Notes: a model not told the origin generated them from the sequence alone. Counted from the first letter of the stretch, positions 6,310 to 13,905 are shown. The stretch: 13,914 nucleotides of DNA from an uncultured Collinsella sp. (GCA_934630735.1 CAKTWK010000044.1:1-13914), one strand, 5' to 3'. Translations and numbers: made by a program.

Positions 6310-6338
6310 ATTATTGCAAGGAACGCCACGCGATGCAA
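6310..6338 (-). promoter_or_regulatory. Promoter of the tRNA-His/Lys/Lys operon
   Basis: On the minus strand, TTGCAT (complement of 6333-6338), 17-nt spacer, AATAAT (complement of 6310-6315). The expected start is about 20 nt before tRNA-His. The segment just upstream (about 6343-6365) is AT-rich and contains the inverted repeat TTTTCAA/TTGAAAA (6346-6352, 6358-6364), suitable for an UP element, as is usual for stable-RNA promoters. Confidence 0.7.
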
Positions 6339-6369
6339 GCCCCAATTTTCAAGAATTTTGAAAAGAGTT

Positions 6370-6440
6370 TTTCGAGCGCGTTTCGAGCAATTCCCACCGG
6401 TTTCATAGGAGTAAACTTGCCCCACTGCAAATGCTCGAAA
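6370..6440 (+). promoter_or_regulatory. Repeated TTTCGAGC sites before the aminotransferase gene
   Basis: TTTCGAGC occurs at 6370-6377 and 6381-6388, one helical turn (11 bp) apart, and inverted (GCTCGAAA) at 6433-6440, where it abuts the AAAGGA ribosome binding site. The spacing suggests an operator, but no regulator is known and the -35/-10 of the aminotransferase gene is not clear. Confidence 0.35.
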
Positions 6441-6448
6441 GGACAAGC

Positions 6449-7630
6449 ATGAAAGAACTCTCCAATCGCACGGCAACGTTTACCGATTCGGTCATCCGCC
6501 GCATGACGCGCATCTCCAACAAGTACGGTGCCGTCAACCTCTCGCAGGGCTTCCCCGACTTCGATCCTCCGGCGCAGCTGCTCGAGAGCCTCAGCGCCAT
6601 CGCGACCGACCCCAAGCCGCTCTATCACCAGTACTCCATCACTTGGGGCTCCCAGGCCATGCGTGAGGCGCTCGCGGCCAAGCAGGAGCACTTTATGGGT
6701 ATGCCGATCAACCCCAACGAGAACATCGTAGTCACATGCGGCTCCACCGAGGCCATGATGGCCGCCATGATGACGGTTACGAACCCCGGAGATAAGGTCG
6801 TCATCTTCTCGCCGTTCTACGAGAACTACGGTGCCGACACGATTCTCTCGGGCGCTGAGCCCATCTATGTGCCGCTCAACCCGCCCATGTTCGACTTCGA
6901 TCGCGAGGTCCTCGAGGCGGCCTTCCGCGACAACGATCCCAAGGCCATCGTCCTGTGCAACCCGTCCAACCCCTGCGGCAAGGTCTTTACGCGCGAGGAG
7001 CTCACCTTTATCGCCGACCTCTGCAAAAAGTACGACGCCTACTGCATCACCGACGAGGTCTACGAGCACATCGTCTATTCGCCCCACGAGCATGTCTATA
7101 TGGCCACGCTGCCCGGCATGTTCGAGCGCACCATCAGCTGCAGCTCACTGTCCAAGACCTACTCCATCACCGGTTGGCGCCTGGGCTACACCATCGCTCC
7201 GGCCGAGATTACCGAGCGCATCAAAAAGGTCCACGACTTTCTCACGGTGGGCGCCGCCGCTCCCCTGCAGGAGGCCGTCGTCACCGCCCTCAATTTCGAC
7301 GACAGCTATTACCAGGAGGTCCTCGACCTCTACACCGCCAAGCGCGACCTGTTCTGCCAGGGGCTCGACAGCATCGGCCTCACGCACAACGTGCCGCAGG
7401 GCGCCTACTACGTAATGATGGACATCTCGGAGTTTGGCTATGACAGCGACCTCGAATTCTGCGAGGATCTCGCGTCTAAGGTGGGCGTGGGCGCCGTGCC
7501 CGGCTCAAGCTTCTTCCGCGAGCCTGTCAACCATCTGGTCCGTTTCCACTTTGCCAAGCGAGACGAAACGCTCAACGCAGCACTCGAGAACCTCAAGTCC
7601 CTGCGAGGTAAAATCAAGCCGCGCGGGTAG
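6449..7630 (+). CDS. Class I/II PLP-dependent aminotransferase
   Basis: 393 residues, cytoplasmic, fold-type I. Substrate-binding and PLP motifs are in the expected order: LSQGFPDFDPP (31-41), YSITWG (62-67), CGSTEAMMAAMM (97-108), NPSNPCGKV (171-179, with N174), TDEVYE (201-206, with D202 and Y205), and SSLSKTYSITGWRLGY (232-247), where K236 forms the Schiff base with PLP. The C-terminal VRFHFA carries the carboxylate-binding Arg. The sequence style matches the kynurenine/methionine/aspartate aminotransferase-like subgroup, but the amino donor cannot be fixed from sequence. The start at 6449 follows AAAGGAC; an in-frame ATG at 6431 is possible but overlaps the repeated TTTCGAGC element. It is a single-gene unit ended by a terminator, with the tRNA operon divergent upstream. 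Confidence 0.88.
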   Translation: MKELSNRTATFTDSVIRRMTRISNKYGAVNLSQGFPDFDPPAQLLESLSAIATDPKPLYHQYSITWGSQAMREALAAKQEHFMGMPINPNENIVVTCGSTEAMMAAMMTVTNPGDKVVIFSPFYENYGADTILSGAEPIYVPLNPPMFDFDREVLEAAFRDNDPKAIVLCNPSNPCGKVFTREELTFIADLCKKYDAYCITDEVYEHIVYSPHEHVYMATLPGMFERTISCSSLSKTYSITGWRLGYTIAPAEITERIKKVHDFLTVGAAAPLQEAVVTALNFDDSYYQEVLDLYTAKRDLFCQGLDSIGLTHNVPQGAYYVMMDISEFGYDSDLEFCEDLASKVGVGAVPGSSFFREPVNHLVRFHFAKRDETLNAALENLKSLRGKIKPRG

Positions 7631-7655
7631 AGACGGCCCAACAACTAAAAGCACC

Positions 7656-7698
7656 AAAGAAACCTCGCATCGTCCGTTGGGCTGCAAGGTTTCTTTTT
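7656..7698 (+). terminator. Rho-independent terminator of the aminotransferase gene
   Basis: AAAGAAACCT (7656-7665) pairs perfectly with AGGTTTCTTT (7687-7696), further T residues follow, and the loop is 21 nt. It lies 25 nt after the stop codon. Confidence 0.85.
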
Positions 7699-7732
7699 AT
7701 AGCGCTTTCTTAGTTTTTTAGGGCGCTATACT
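7698..7732 (+). promoter_or_regulatory. Promoter with overlapping inverted repeat upstream of the ROK kinase
   Basis: The inverted repeat TATAGCGC (7698-7705) and GCGCTATA (7723-7730), 17 nt apart, overlaps a -10-like TATACT (7727-7732). TTTCTT at 7706-7711 may serve as a weak -35 with 15-nt spacing. This geometry suits a repressor operator on the kinase promoter. The ribosome binding site GAGAGGGA lies 4 nt before the ATG at 7771. Confidence 0.45.
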
Positions 7733-7770
7733 TTAGAGGTGAAGTAACTCGCCCAATAGAGAGGGACGCT

Positions 7771-8664
7771 ATGGCAGAGCAGCAGCTTATCGGAGCGCTC
7801 GAGGCCGGCGGCACAAAGATGGCGTGCGCCACGGGCTATGCGGACGGCACGGTCCTGGAGCGCGAGCAGATTGCGACCACAACCCCGCAGGAGACCGTTG
7901 AGGCCGTCAACGCATGGTTTGCAGACAAAGGCATCGCCGCCCTGGGCATCGGAGCTTTTGGTCCCACCGCAGTCAACCCTGCCTCGCCACAGTATGGCAA
8001 GATTTTGGAGACGCCCAAGACCGCATGGCGCTACTTTGACCTGCTGGGCACCATCCAAAACGAGCTCAACGTCCCCTGCGGCTACGACACCGACGTCAAC
8101 GTCGCCTGCCTGGGCGAGGTCACCTTTGGCTGCGCACAAGGCCTTACCGACGTGGTGTACCTGACCATCGGCACCGGCGTGGGCGCCGGCGTGCTCTCGG
8201 GCGGTCAGCTCGTTCATGGCATGATGCACCCCGAGGCCGGTCACATCCTGGTCACACGCGACCCGCGTGACACCATCGGCGAGCACAGCGGCTGCCCCTT
8301 CCACGACAACTGCCTCGAGGGCCTCATCGCCGGCCCCGGAGTCAAAAAGCGCTGGAGCGGTAAGTCCGCCGGCGAGATGGCCGACGACCCGGAGGCCATG
8401 GACCTGCTCGCAGGCTATCTGGCGCAGGCGCTCATGACCTACACGCTGTGCTATGCCCCGCAGAAGATCATCATCGGCGGTGGCGTTGCCGATCACACCC
8501 CTATCGTGCCGCTCGCCCGCAAAAAGTGCGCCGAGATGCTCAACGGCTACATCGTCACGCCCGAGGTCAACGATATCGACACCTACATTGTCAACAATAG
8601 TCTCGAGGGCAAGCAGGGCATCATGGGCTGCCTGGCCCTGGGTGCCGCCGCGCTTCAGCAGTAG
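7771..8664 (+). CDS. ROK-family sugar kinase, fructokinase-like
   Basis: 297 residues, cytoplasmic. It probably phosphorylates fructose (or mannose/glucosamine-type sugars) with ATP. The N-terminal phosphate-binding motif is ALEAGGTK (9-16), the catalytic Asp is in DTDVN (D108), and TIGTGVGAGVLSGGQLVHGMMHPEAGH (132-158) is the second ATP/sugar segment. The zinc site of this ROK subgroup is seen as H158, C175, H178 and C181 in CPFHDNCLEGL, a pattern typical of the Bacillus YdhR/GmuE fructokinases rather than of NagC-like repressors. No HTH domain is present, so it is a kinase and not a ROK regulator. It is a single-gene unit behind a promoter with an inverted repeat, and it converges on vanZ through a shared terminator. 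No sugar transporter is nearby to confirm the substrate. Confidence 0.87.
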   Translation: MAEQQLIGALEAGGTKMACATGYADGTVLEREQIATTTPQETVEAVNAWFADKGIAALGIGAFGPTAVNPASPQYGKILETPKTAWRYFDLLGTIQNELNVPCGYDTDVNVACLGEVTFGCAQGLTDVVYLTIGTGVGAGVLSGGQLVHGMMHPEAGHILVTRDPRDTIGEHSGCPFHDNCLEGLIAGPGVKKRWSGKSAGEMADDPEAMDLLAGYLAQALMTYTLCYAPQKIIIGGGVADHTPIVPLARKKCAEMLNGYIVTPEVNDIDTYIVNNSLEGKQGIMGCLALGAAALQQ

Positions 8665-8748
8665 GCGCGCCAAAAGGGCGCTGCAACTTGCAGCGATCCC
8701 ATCCTACGGGATAACGCCGTCACGCCCCGTATAAGCCCCCAAACAAAG

Positions 8749-8792
8749 AAAGGCCGCCTAGGACCAAGCAATGTGTCCTAGGCGGCCTTTTT
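8749..8792. terminator. Bidirectional terminator between the ROK kinase and vanZ genes
   Basis: A perfect 16-bp stem (8749-8764 with 8775-8790), 10-nt loop, with T-runs on both sides (TTTTT on the plus strand, TTTCTTTG on the minus strand). The last four vanZ codons plus its stop fall within the right arm, so the stem is both coding and terminating. Confidence 0.93.
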
Positions 8793-9227
8793 GGCACATA
8801 TGAGCGATCGTAGAAGATATCGAAGCACAACGCCCGTCATCGCCCCGCAGCAGTCGATCATCACGTCGGTGATCATACCGGCGCGACCGGGCACAAAGAG
8901 CTGAATCGTCTCGTCAATCGAGGGAATCAGCAGCAAGAACACCGCCGTGGGAAGCAGTACGTCAAAGGTGCGACGGCCATCGACATCGAAAGCGCGCGTC
9001 GCCAGAATGCCGAGCACCATGTACTCGGTAAAATGCGCGCACTTGCGAACGACGAAGTTGGTCACCCACTCATACGGAAGCCCCATGCCGTGCAGAAAGC
9101 CGCGAACGGCCTCCATAATCGACAGGCTCAATGAACCGGACCCCGTGCCGGGAACCATCGAATTGCCCCAGATGAGCAGCACCATCAGGCAGGTCGCGAC
9201 CGCCCATTTTCGATCGAGTTTAAGCAT
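8778..9227 (-). CDS. VanZ-family membrane protein
   Basis: 149 residues, about four membrane segments (roughly 9-25, 66-80, 89-106, 119-140). Family signatures are RKCAHFTEYMVLGIL (61-75) and SIDETIQLFVPGRAGMITDVMIDCCG (103-128), matching the VanZ 'K..H...Y..LG', 'DE..Q.F.PGR' and 'D...N/D..G' motifs. VanZ proteins are small membrane proteins; the founding member raises teicoplanin resistance, but most homologues have no known role and resistance should not be inferred here. The start at 9227 is chosen over a TTG/ATG frame extending to 9275, which would overlap the upstream gene; GGAGG lies about 12 nt upstream, and the gap to the preceding stop is only 7 nt, implying coupled translation with the two-TM protein gene. 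Confidence 0.85.
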   Translation of the reverse strand: MLKLDRKWAVATCLMVLLIWGNSMVPGTGSGSLSLSIMEAVRGFLHGMGLPYEWVTNFVVRKCAHFTEYMVLGILATRAFDVDGRRTFDVLLPTAVFLLLIPSIDETIQLFVPGRAGMITDVMIDCCGAMTGVVLRYLLRSLICAKKAA

Positions 9228-9234
9228 GCAGGAG

Positions 9235-10704
9235 TTATGCCTCCGCACAGAGCGGCTCAAAGCTGGCGGTACCACCCTCGATAACGCTCAGATAGGCACG
9301 GCCCGTGCGCCTCACCGCTGCAGACTGCAGGCGGTCGATCTCCTCCTCGAGAATCTGATTGACACGCTCGTGGCGGCGATTCTCCATAACGCCGACAGCG
9401 ATGGCCTCGGCGCGCTCGATACCTTCGCGCGAGATGCGGGCGGTATCCTCGGGGAACACGGCGCTGTGTCGACCAACGTACGCGGGGGCAGCGGGCTGAG
9501 GAGCAGGCGTAAACACCGGAGCGGCAACGGGAGCAGGCTCGACGACCTCGTCCAAAATTGCGGCAGCGGCTGCCCACATGCCCTCGTGCCCCGAATAATC
9601 GGCCATGGGGACGTCTTCTTCGGAAGTCGCATCGACAGGCTCGTCGACTGCGACGTACTGGGACGCAGAGGCCGGGACATCGACCGGGGCAGCGACCACA
9701 TACGGCATGTCGTTCGAGATGACCGGCTCGTCAAGGTCATCGAGATCGATAGCCGCAGCAGAGGCGTCGCTGATGATCGGCATGTTGGCAAGGTTCGCGT
9801 TGTACGGCACAGCCTCCGCCGCCTGCTGCTGTGCAGGAGCGCCCCACAGCGAGCTTTCGGCAGCACGACGGGCGGCAATAGCCTCCTCGTCGACGGCCAG
9901 CGGCTCGTCGGCGTAGGGGTCAACGGCGGTGGCGGCAGCCGGAGTCACGGGCGCGGCAGTGTCATACGTAACGGATTGAGCCGTGGCGGCGTTGTTGGCG
10001 GCATTGGCCACCAGCGCCACAAAGGCGGCCGTGCTGCCCGCAGGGGCGGCATGAGAGCCCGAGACGGCGCGCGCAGCGGCAGCGATGTCATCACGGTTAT
10101 AGGAGCCGGTCTTACCGCCGTAGGTGAGTTCGTCGATAGCGACCTGGTAGACGTCGCGTGAGCGCGTGGGATCACAGCTGACCGGCGAATCGTCGTCGAG
10201 CATGCTATCGATCATGGACCAAGCGTCGGCCTCGCTCATGGCGTCTGCGGCGCGGGCGATGGTGGGGACGCCATCGTCGGCACGGCGACGCTGGAAGGCA
10301 CCGGTCAGGCCGGAGAAAACCGAAGAGGGCTGCGCGGCGTTTGCCTGAACGGCAGGAGCCGCAGTAGCAACGCCCTGAGGGGCAGCCCACTGCTGTTGGG
10401 CGGGCATCGAGGCGGTCTGGAACTCATTTTGATGCTGGTTGACGTTCGCGGCGCCACCCATGGCGTCGGGCTGGAACAGGCGCTCGGCATGCTGCGCACG
10501 ATATTCAGAAATGCCGAGCGAGGCGGCATAGATACCCACGCCCGCCACCGCACCCACGGCAAAGGGAACAGCGCCCGCGACGACCGTCTCGTTCACCGAC
10601 GAAAACGGCAGCGTGGCAGCATACATCACCACGGGAGCGGCAAGGCCGATTCCGCAGGAAAGTCCAGCAAGGACTGCTCGTTGTGTTGCATCAGAAGAAG
10701 CCAT
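9235..10704 (-). CDS. Two-TM, Ala/Pro-rich protein of unknown function
   Basis: 489 residues; not recognised. Two hydrophobic segments near the N-terminus (about 11-34 and 41-64) are followed by a long polar stretch rich in Ala, Pro, Gln, Asp and Glu (about 80-410). A better-ordered C-terminal part then follows (410-475): GRHSAVFPEDTARISREGIERAEA and a charged helix ENRRHERVNQILEEEIDRLQ that could form a coiled coil. The segment from 170 to 215 (CDPTRSRDVYQVAIDELTYGGKTGSYNRDDIAAAARA) also looks folded. No signal-peptide cleavage site is evident, so it is probably anchored with the tail on the cytoplasmic side; the topology is uncertain. The start at 10704 has GGGGAGAG 3 nt upstream; a start at 10731 adds 9 residues without support. 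vanZ follows after 7 nt, so they share a transcript. Confidence 0.75.
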   Translation of the reverse strand: MASSDATQRAVLAGLSCGIGLAAPVVMYAATLPFSSVNETVVAGAVPFAVGAVAGVGIYAASLGISEYRAQHAERLFQPDAMGGAANVNQHQNEFQTASMPAQQQWAAPQGVATAAPAVQANAAQPSSVFSGLTGAFQRRRADDGVPTIARAADAMSEADAWSMIDSMLDDDSPVSCDPTRSRDVYQVAIDELTYGGKTGSYNRDDIAAAARAVSGSHAAPAGSTAAFVALVANAANNAATAQSVTYDTAAPVTPAAATAVDPYADEPLAVDEEAIAARRAAESSLWGAPAQQQAAEAVPYNANLANMPIISDASAAAIDLDDLDEPVISNDMPYVVAAPVDVPASASQYVAVDEPVDATSEEDVPMADYSGHEGMWAAAAAILDEVVEPAPVAAPVFTPAPQPAAPAYVGRHSAVFPEDTARISREGIERAEAIAVGVMENRRHERVNQILEEEIDRLQSAAVRRTGRAYLSVIEGGTASFEPLCAEA

Positions 10705-10770
10705 GAGCTCTCCCCATCTTCCAGCACCCAAATCGCATCATTCAGTTGGCTGCGCGAGAGAAGATGAAGC

Positions 10771-10783
10771 GGGGCTACGCCCC
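10771..10783. other. Small GC hairpin in the leader of the two-TM protein gene
   Basis: GGGGC-TAC-GCCCC, a 5-bp perfect stem within the roughly 130-nt leader between the proposed promoter and the ATG at 10704. No T-run follows; its role is unknown. Confidence 0.4.
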
Positions 10784-10840
10784 AAAGCAACGGTATAAGG
10801 TTCGTTTCATCTGCGTTTTCCGTCGCGAAGCTTAACAGCT

Positions 10841-10869
10841 ATTATGCGAAACCCCCTTGGGGAATGCAA
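10841..10869 (-). promoter_or_regulatory. Promoter of the two-TM protein/vanZ operon
   Basis: On the minus strand: TTGCAT (complement of 10864-10869), 17-nt spacer, CATAAT (complement of 10841-10846). Same -35 and spacing as the tRNA operon promoter. It implies a leader of about 130 nt. Confidence 0.65.
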
Positions 10870-10947
10870 GCGACGAAGCGGGATTGAAACGGGAAAATCG
10901 CTGCTTGCCGGTCGTGAGGTCAATAATCGTTGGCGAGCGGCTATACG

Positions 10948-10977
10948 AAAAGGGCCAGGATCTAAACCCCGGCCCTT
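10948..10977 (-). terminator. Rho-independent terminator of rho
   Basis: On the minus strand AAGGGCC, then G-U and two G-C pairs, loop GTTTAGAT, closing with GGCCCTT and TTTT. It lies 39 nt after the rho stop codon. Confidence 0.85.
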
Positions 10978-11016
10978 GTGGCATGTCTATGGTTGTTGTC
11001 GCGTGCGGCGGACGGC

Positions 11017-13629
11017 CTAGAACGTCTGCTCGTAATCGCTATGCTTCTTTGCCGAACGCACCAGGAACTCCTGGTTGGTATTGGTGCCCTTGAGGCCCTT
11101 GATAAACGATGCGGCCGCGCGCTCGGTATTGTTCATGCCGGCGAGGATACGGCGCAGGCCAAAGACAAACGGGCGCATCTGCTCGTCGACCAGCAGGTCC
11201 TCGTTGCGCGTGCCCGAGGCAACGGGATCGATGGCCGGGAAGATACGGCGGTCGGCCAGGTCTCGGTCGAGTTTGAGCTCCATGTTGCCGGTACCCTTGA
11301 ACTCCTCAAAGATGACCTCGTCCATCTTGGAGCCGGTATCGATGAGGGCGGACGCCAGGATGGTGAGCGAGCCACCGTTCTCGATGTTGCGGGCAGCGCC
11401 CAAGAAACGCTTGGGCGGATACAGGGCCGCCGAATCGACGCCGCCCGACAGGATACGGCCCGAGGCGGGAGCGGCCAGGTTGTAGGCGCGGGCAAGGCGC
11501 GTGATGGAGTCGAGCACCACCACGACATCGCCACCCAGCTCCACGATGCGTTTGGCACGCTCGATCACGAGCTCGGCCACGCGAGTATGGTTGTCGGCGG
11601 GCATATCGAAGGTCGAAGCCACGACCTCGCCCTTGATGGAGCGCTGCATATCAGTGACCTCTTCGGGGCGCTCGTCGACGAGCAGGCAGATGAGGTGCAC
11701 CTCGGGGTTGTTGATGGAGATGGACTGGCAGATCTTCTTGAGGATCGTGGTCTTGCCGGCTTTTGGCGGCGACACGATCAGGCCACGCTGGCCCTTGCCG
11801 ATCGGCGACACGATGTCGATGGCGCGACCGGTGATGGAATCCTTGCCGTGCTCCATACGCAGAGGCTCATTGGGATAGACCGGGGTAAGGTCGCCGAACT
11901 TGGGGCGATTGCGGATCTGCTCGGGATCCATGCCGTTAACGGTCGTGATCTTGGCGAGGCCGGCGCGCTTGTCGCCGCCGCGTGAGGGGCGCAGCGAGCC
12001 CTCGATCACATCACCCGTACGCAGGCGTGCAGAGCGGATGAGATATGCGGGAACAAAGGCGTCGTCATTGGACTTCATGTAGCCGTGGGCATGGATGATG
12101 CCGGAACTGTCCGGGCGAATCTGCAGGATGCCCTGGATATCGCGGAAGCCCTCGGCCTTCGCAGCGGTGGTGTAGATTTCCTCGACGAGCTCGGCCTTCT
12201 TCTTGCCGGTCGTCTCGATCTCGAACTCCTTGGCCTTTTCACGCAGCTCGGCGACCTTCATGGCTGCGAGTTCCTCGCGCGAAAGCGTGGGCTCAGTCGG
12301 GGCGGCGTTGCGCTCCTTGTTGCGCTGCTTGCGATCGCGCTGACGGTTACGGCGATCGTTGTTACGCTCGTCTTTGCGCTCGTTGCGCTCGTCGTTGCGC
12401 TTGTGCTGACGGCGGTTGGGACGAACGTTCTCGCCGGCCTCGGCGGTCGTGGCGCCCTCGGCCGCCGGAGTTGCGGAGTCGGTGCCGGCCGGGACTTCGT
12501 TATCGGCCTTGGTATCGGCAGCGGCATTGGGCTCAGCATCGGCCTGCTGCTCGACGGCCTTGGCCTTTGAAGGCTTCTTGCGCGTACGCTTGGACTTCTC
12601 GGCTGCCGGCTGACCGGCGTTCTCGGCATCGGAAGCGGAGTCGACGGTTGCCTCGGCGACCTCGTTGCCAGAATCCTCGGACGCGTCCTTTTTCGAACCC
12701 TTGGCCTTGGAAGAGCGCTTAGCGGCCGTGCGACGGCTGCGACCGGGGCGAACATCGGCGGGCTCGCCCTCGGCGGGCGCGTCGGCCTCAGTGGCAGTGG
12801 CTCCCTGGGCAGGAGCGTCGGCGACAGGCGCAGGCGCGGCGGTCATCGCGGCTTCCTGAGCTGCGGCTGCTGCAGCGGCGGCAGCCTTCTCGGCCTCGAC
12901 GAAGGCTTTGGGCTTGCGGCCGCGACGGTGCGGGCGAAGAGCGGGATCGACAACGGGAACCTCGTTGGCCTCGGCAGGTGTTGCAGACTCAGAAGGCTGC
13001 AAACCCTCCCCTACTGCAGAACGAGCCGGAGCTTCACCGGACTCTTGAGCCGCCTGCTCAGCATCCTGCTGAGACTTGGCCACACGACGACGCGTGCGCG
13101 GAGCCGGCTTCTCGGTCGGCTGTCCCGCGACAGGGGCCTCGGTGGCCGCAGACGCCTCGGAGACGACCGGCGCTGCAAGCTCGGTCAGTGCCGCGGCCTC
13201 GCGCTCGGCAGCACGGCGACGGGCGCGCACAACCTGGGCCTCGCTAATCTGCGCCAGCGCACGGGCCTGTGCAACCTCATCGGAAATGGGGGCCGAAGCA
13301 TCGGCGGCAGCGGGCCGCTTCGCGCGCGTGGTGCGCGTGGCGCGACGCTTGGGCTTTGCAACCTCCTCGCCGTCAGCGGCGGGCTTAGGCGCACGGCGTA
13401 TGCGCTTGGGCTTTACGGGCGCGGCATCCTCTTCGGCGGCAGGGGCAACTCCCTCGCCAGCGGCAGGCGCGACTTTCTCAGCCGATGCGGGCGCAGGCGT
13501 CGAAGCGGCCTTGGAGGCCTCAGGAGCCGAAGCCTGCACCGGCGCAGGCATCACGACCTGGTCCAACGCAGCCGGTGCAGCGGGAGCGGCCGTCGTCGTT
13601 ATTTCGTTTTCTCGCTGTTGATCAGACAC
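11017..13629 (-). CDS. rho: Transcription termination factor Rho with long low-complexity N-terminal extension
   Basis: 870 residues. Rho is a hexameric RNA-dependent ATPase that ends transcription of untranslated RNA. The core is complete: Rho N-terminal helix domain (449-490), cold-shock RNA-binding domain (about 494-565), Walker A PPKAGKTT (621-628, K626), Walker B DVVVVLDS (701-708), Q-loop region LSGGVDSAALYPPKRFLGA (727-745), and R-loop KGTGNMELKLDR (778-789). The end matches standard Rho. Before the core lie about 445 residues of Ala/Pro/Glu with Lys/Arg patches (such as KPKRIRRAPK, HRRGRKPK and KRTRKKPSKAK) and an Arg/Asn/Asp-rich run just before 445; no fold is seen there. Actinobacterial Rho proteins often carry such insertions, which bind RNA. 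The start is GTG at 13629 with only a weak GTTGAG upstream; no in-frame ATG with a better site was found. The 138-nt leader may allow self-attenuation. Confidence 0.95.
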   Translation of the reverse strand: MSDQQRENEITTTAAPAAPAALDQVVMPAPVQASAPEASKAASTPAPASAEKVAPAAGEGVAPAAEEDAAPVKPKRIRRAPKPAADGEEVAKPKRRATRTTRAKRPAAADASAPISDEVAQARALAQISEAQVVRARRRAAEREAAALTELAAPVVSEASAATEAPVAGQPTEKPAPRTRRRVAKSQQDAEQAAQESGEAPARSAVGEGLQPSESATPAEANEVPVVDPALRPHRRGRKPKAFVEAEKAAAAAAAAAQEAAMTAAPAPVADAPAQGATATEADAPAEGEPADVRPGRSRRTAAKRSSKAKGSKKDASEDSGNEVAEATVDSASDAENAGQPAAEKSKRTRKKPSKAKAVEQQADAEPNAAADTKADNEVPAGTDSATPAAEGATTAEAGENVRPNRRQHKRNDERNERKDERNNDRRNRQRDRKQRNKERNAAPTEPTLSREELAAMKVAELREKAKEFEIETTGKKKAELVEEIYTTAAKAEGFRDIQGILQIRPDSSGIIHAHGYMKSNDDAFVPAYLIRSARLRTGDVIEGSLRPSRGGDKRAGLAKITTVNGMDPEQIRNRPKFGDLTPVYPNEPLRMEHGKDSITGRAIDIVSPIGKGQRGLIVSPPKAGKTTILKKICQSISINNPEVHLICLLVDERPEEVTDMQRSIKGEVVASTFDMPADNHTRVAELVIERAKRIVELGGDVVVVLDSITRLARAYNLAAPASGRILSGGVDSAALYPPKRFLGAARNIENGGSLTILASALIDTGSKMDEVIFEEFKGTGNMELKLDRDLADRRIFPAIDPVASGTRNEDLLVDEQMRPFVFGLRRILAGMNNTERAAASFIKGLKGTNTNQEFLVRSAKKHSDYEQTF

Positions 13630-13773
13630 AGTGTTTGCTCAACTTTCTTTTCAAGCCCTGTGATCACATGCTCCCTGCATAAACCTTCAGGGCGGCTAAA
13701 CAGTCTAGCTCCGTCAAATACCGACGGACATCATTGATCTGTATCGAGATGATTGCGTCATATACGCAGGGTT

Positions 13774-13801
13774 AGTGTAACACAACCGCAACCACCTGCA
13801 A
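13774..13801 (-). promoter_or_regulatory. Probable promoter of rho
   Basis: On the minus strand: TTGCAG (complement of 13796-13801), 16-nt spacer, TACACT (complement of 13774-13779). This would start RNA near 13767, about 138 nt before the GTG. Confidence 0.5.
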
Positions 13802-13865
13802 CTTAGTCATTGGACGTTCTTATACAACTGGTCATAAGCCTTGATTGGCAACTTCATCCGAACAC

Positions 13866-13905
13866 TTCCCACATTCATCCGTACATGTACGGATGAATGT
13901 GGGAA
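13866..13905. repeat. Perfect 40-bp palindrome at the right edge
   Basis: The 20 bases from 13866 (TTCCCACATTCATCCGTACA) are followed at once by their exact reverse complement up to 13905, with no loop. The half-site TTCATCCG[A/T]AC also occurs once more upstream at about 13853-13863 as a direct copy. No T-run borders it, so it is not a standard terminator. It could be an operator, a REP-like element or a cruciform site; the neighbouring gene lies outside the window. Confidence 0.9.

Noticed and set aside
8778..9227. VanZ homologue as an antibiotic resistance gene
   Set aside because: Most VanZ-family proteins are not linked to glycopeptide resistance and no van genes are present.
8947..10161. 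404-codon plus-strand frame opposite vanZ and the two-TM protein gene
   Set aside because: Arg/Gly/Ser-rich shadow of the minus-strand genes; the VanZ motifs and RBS evidence support the minus strand.
10978..11985. 335-codon plus-strand frame opposite rho
   Set aside because: The opposite strand encodes the Rho ATPase core with all motifs, so this is a shadow.
12928..13737. 269-codon plus-strand frame opposite the Rho extension
   Set aside because: Arg/Gly/Leu low-complexity shadow of the Ala/Pro-rich coding strand; no RBS.
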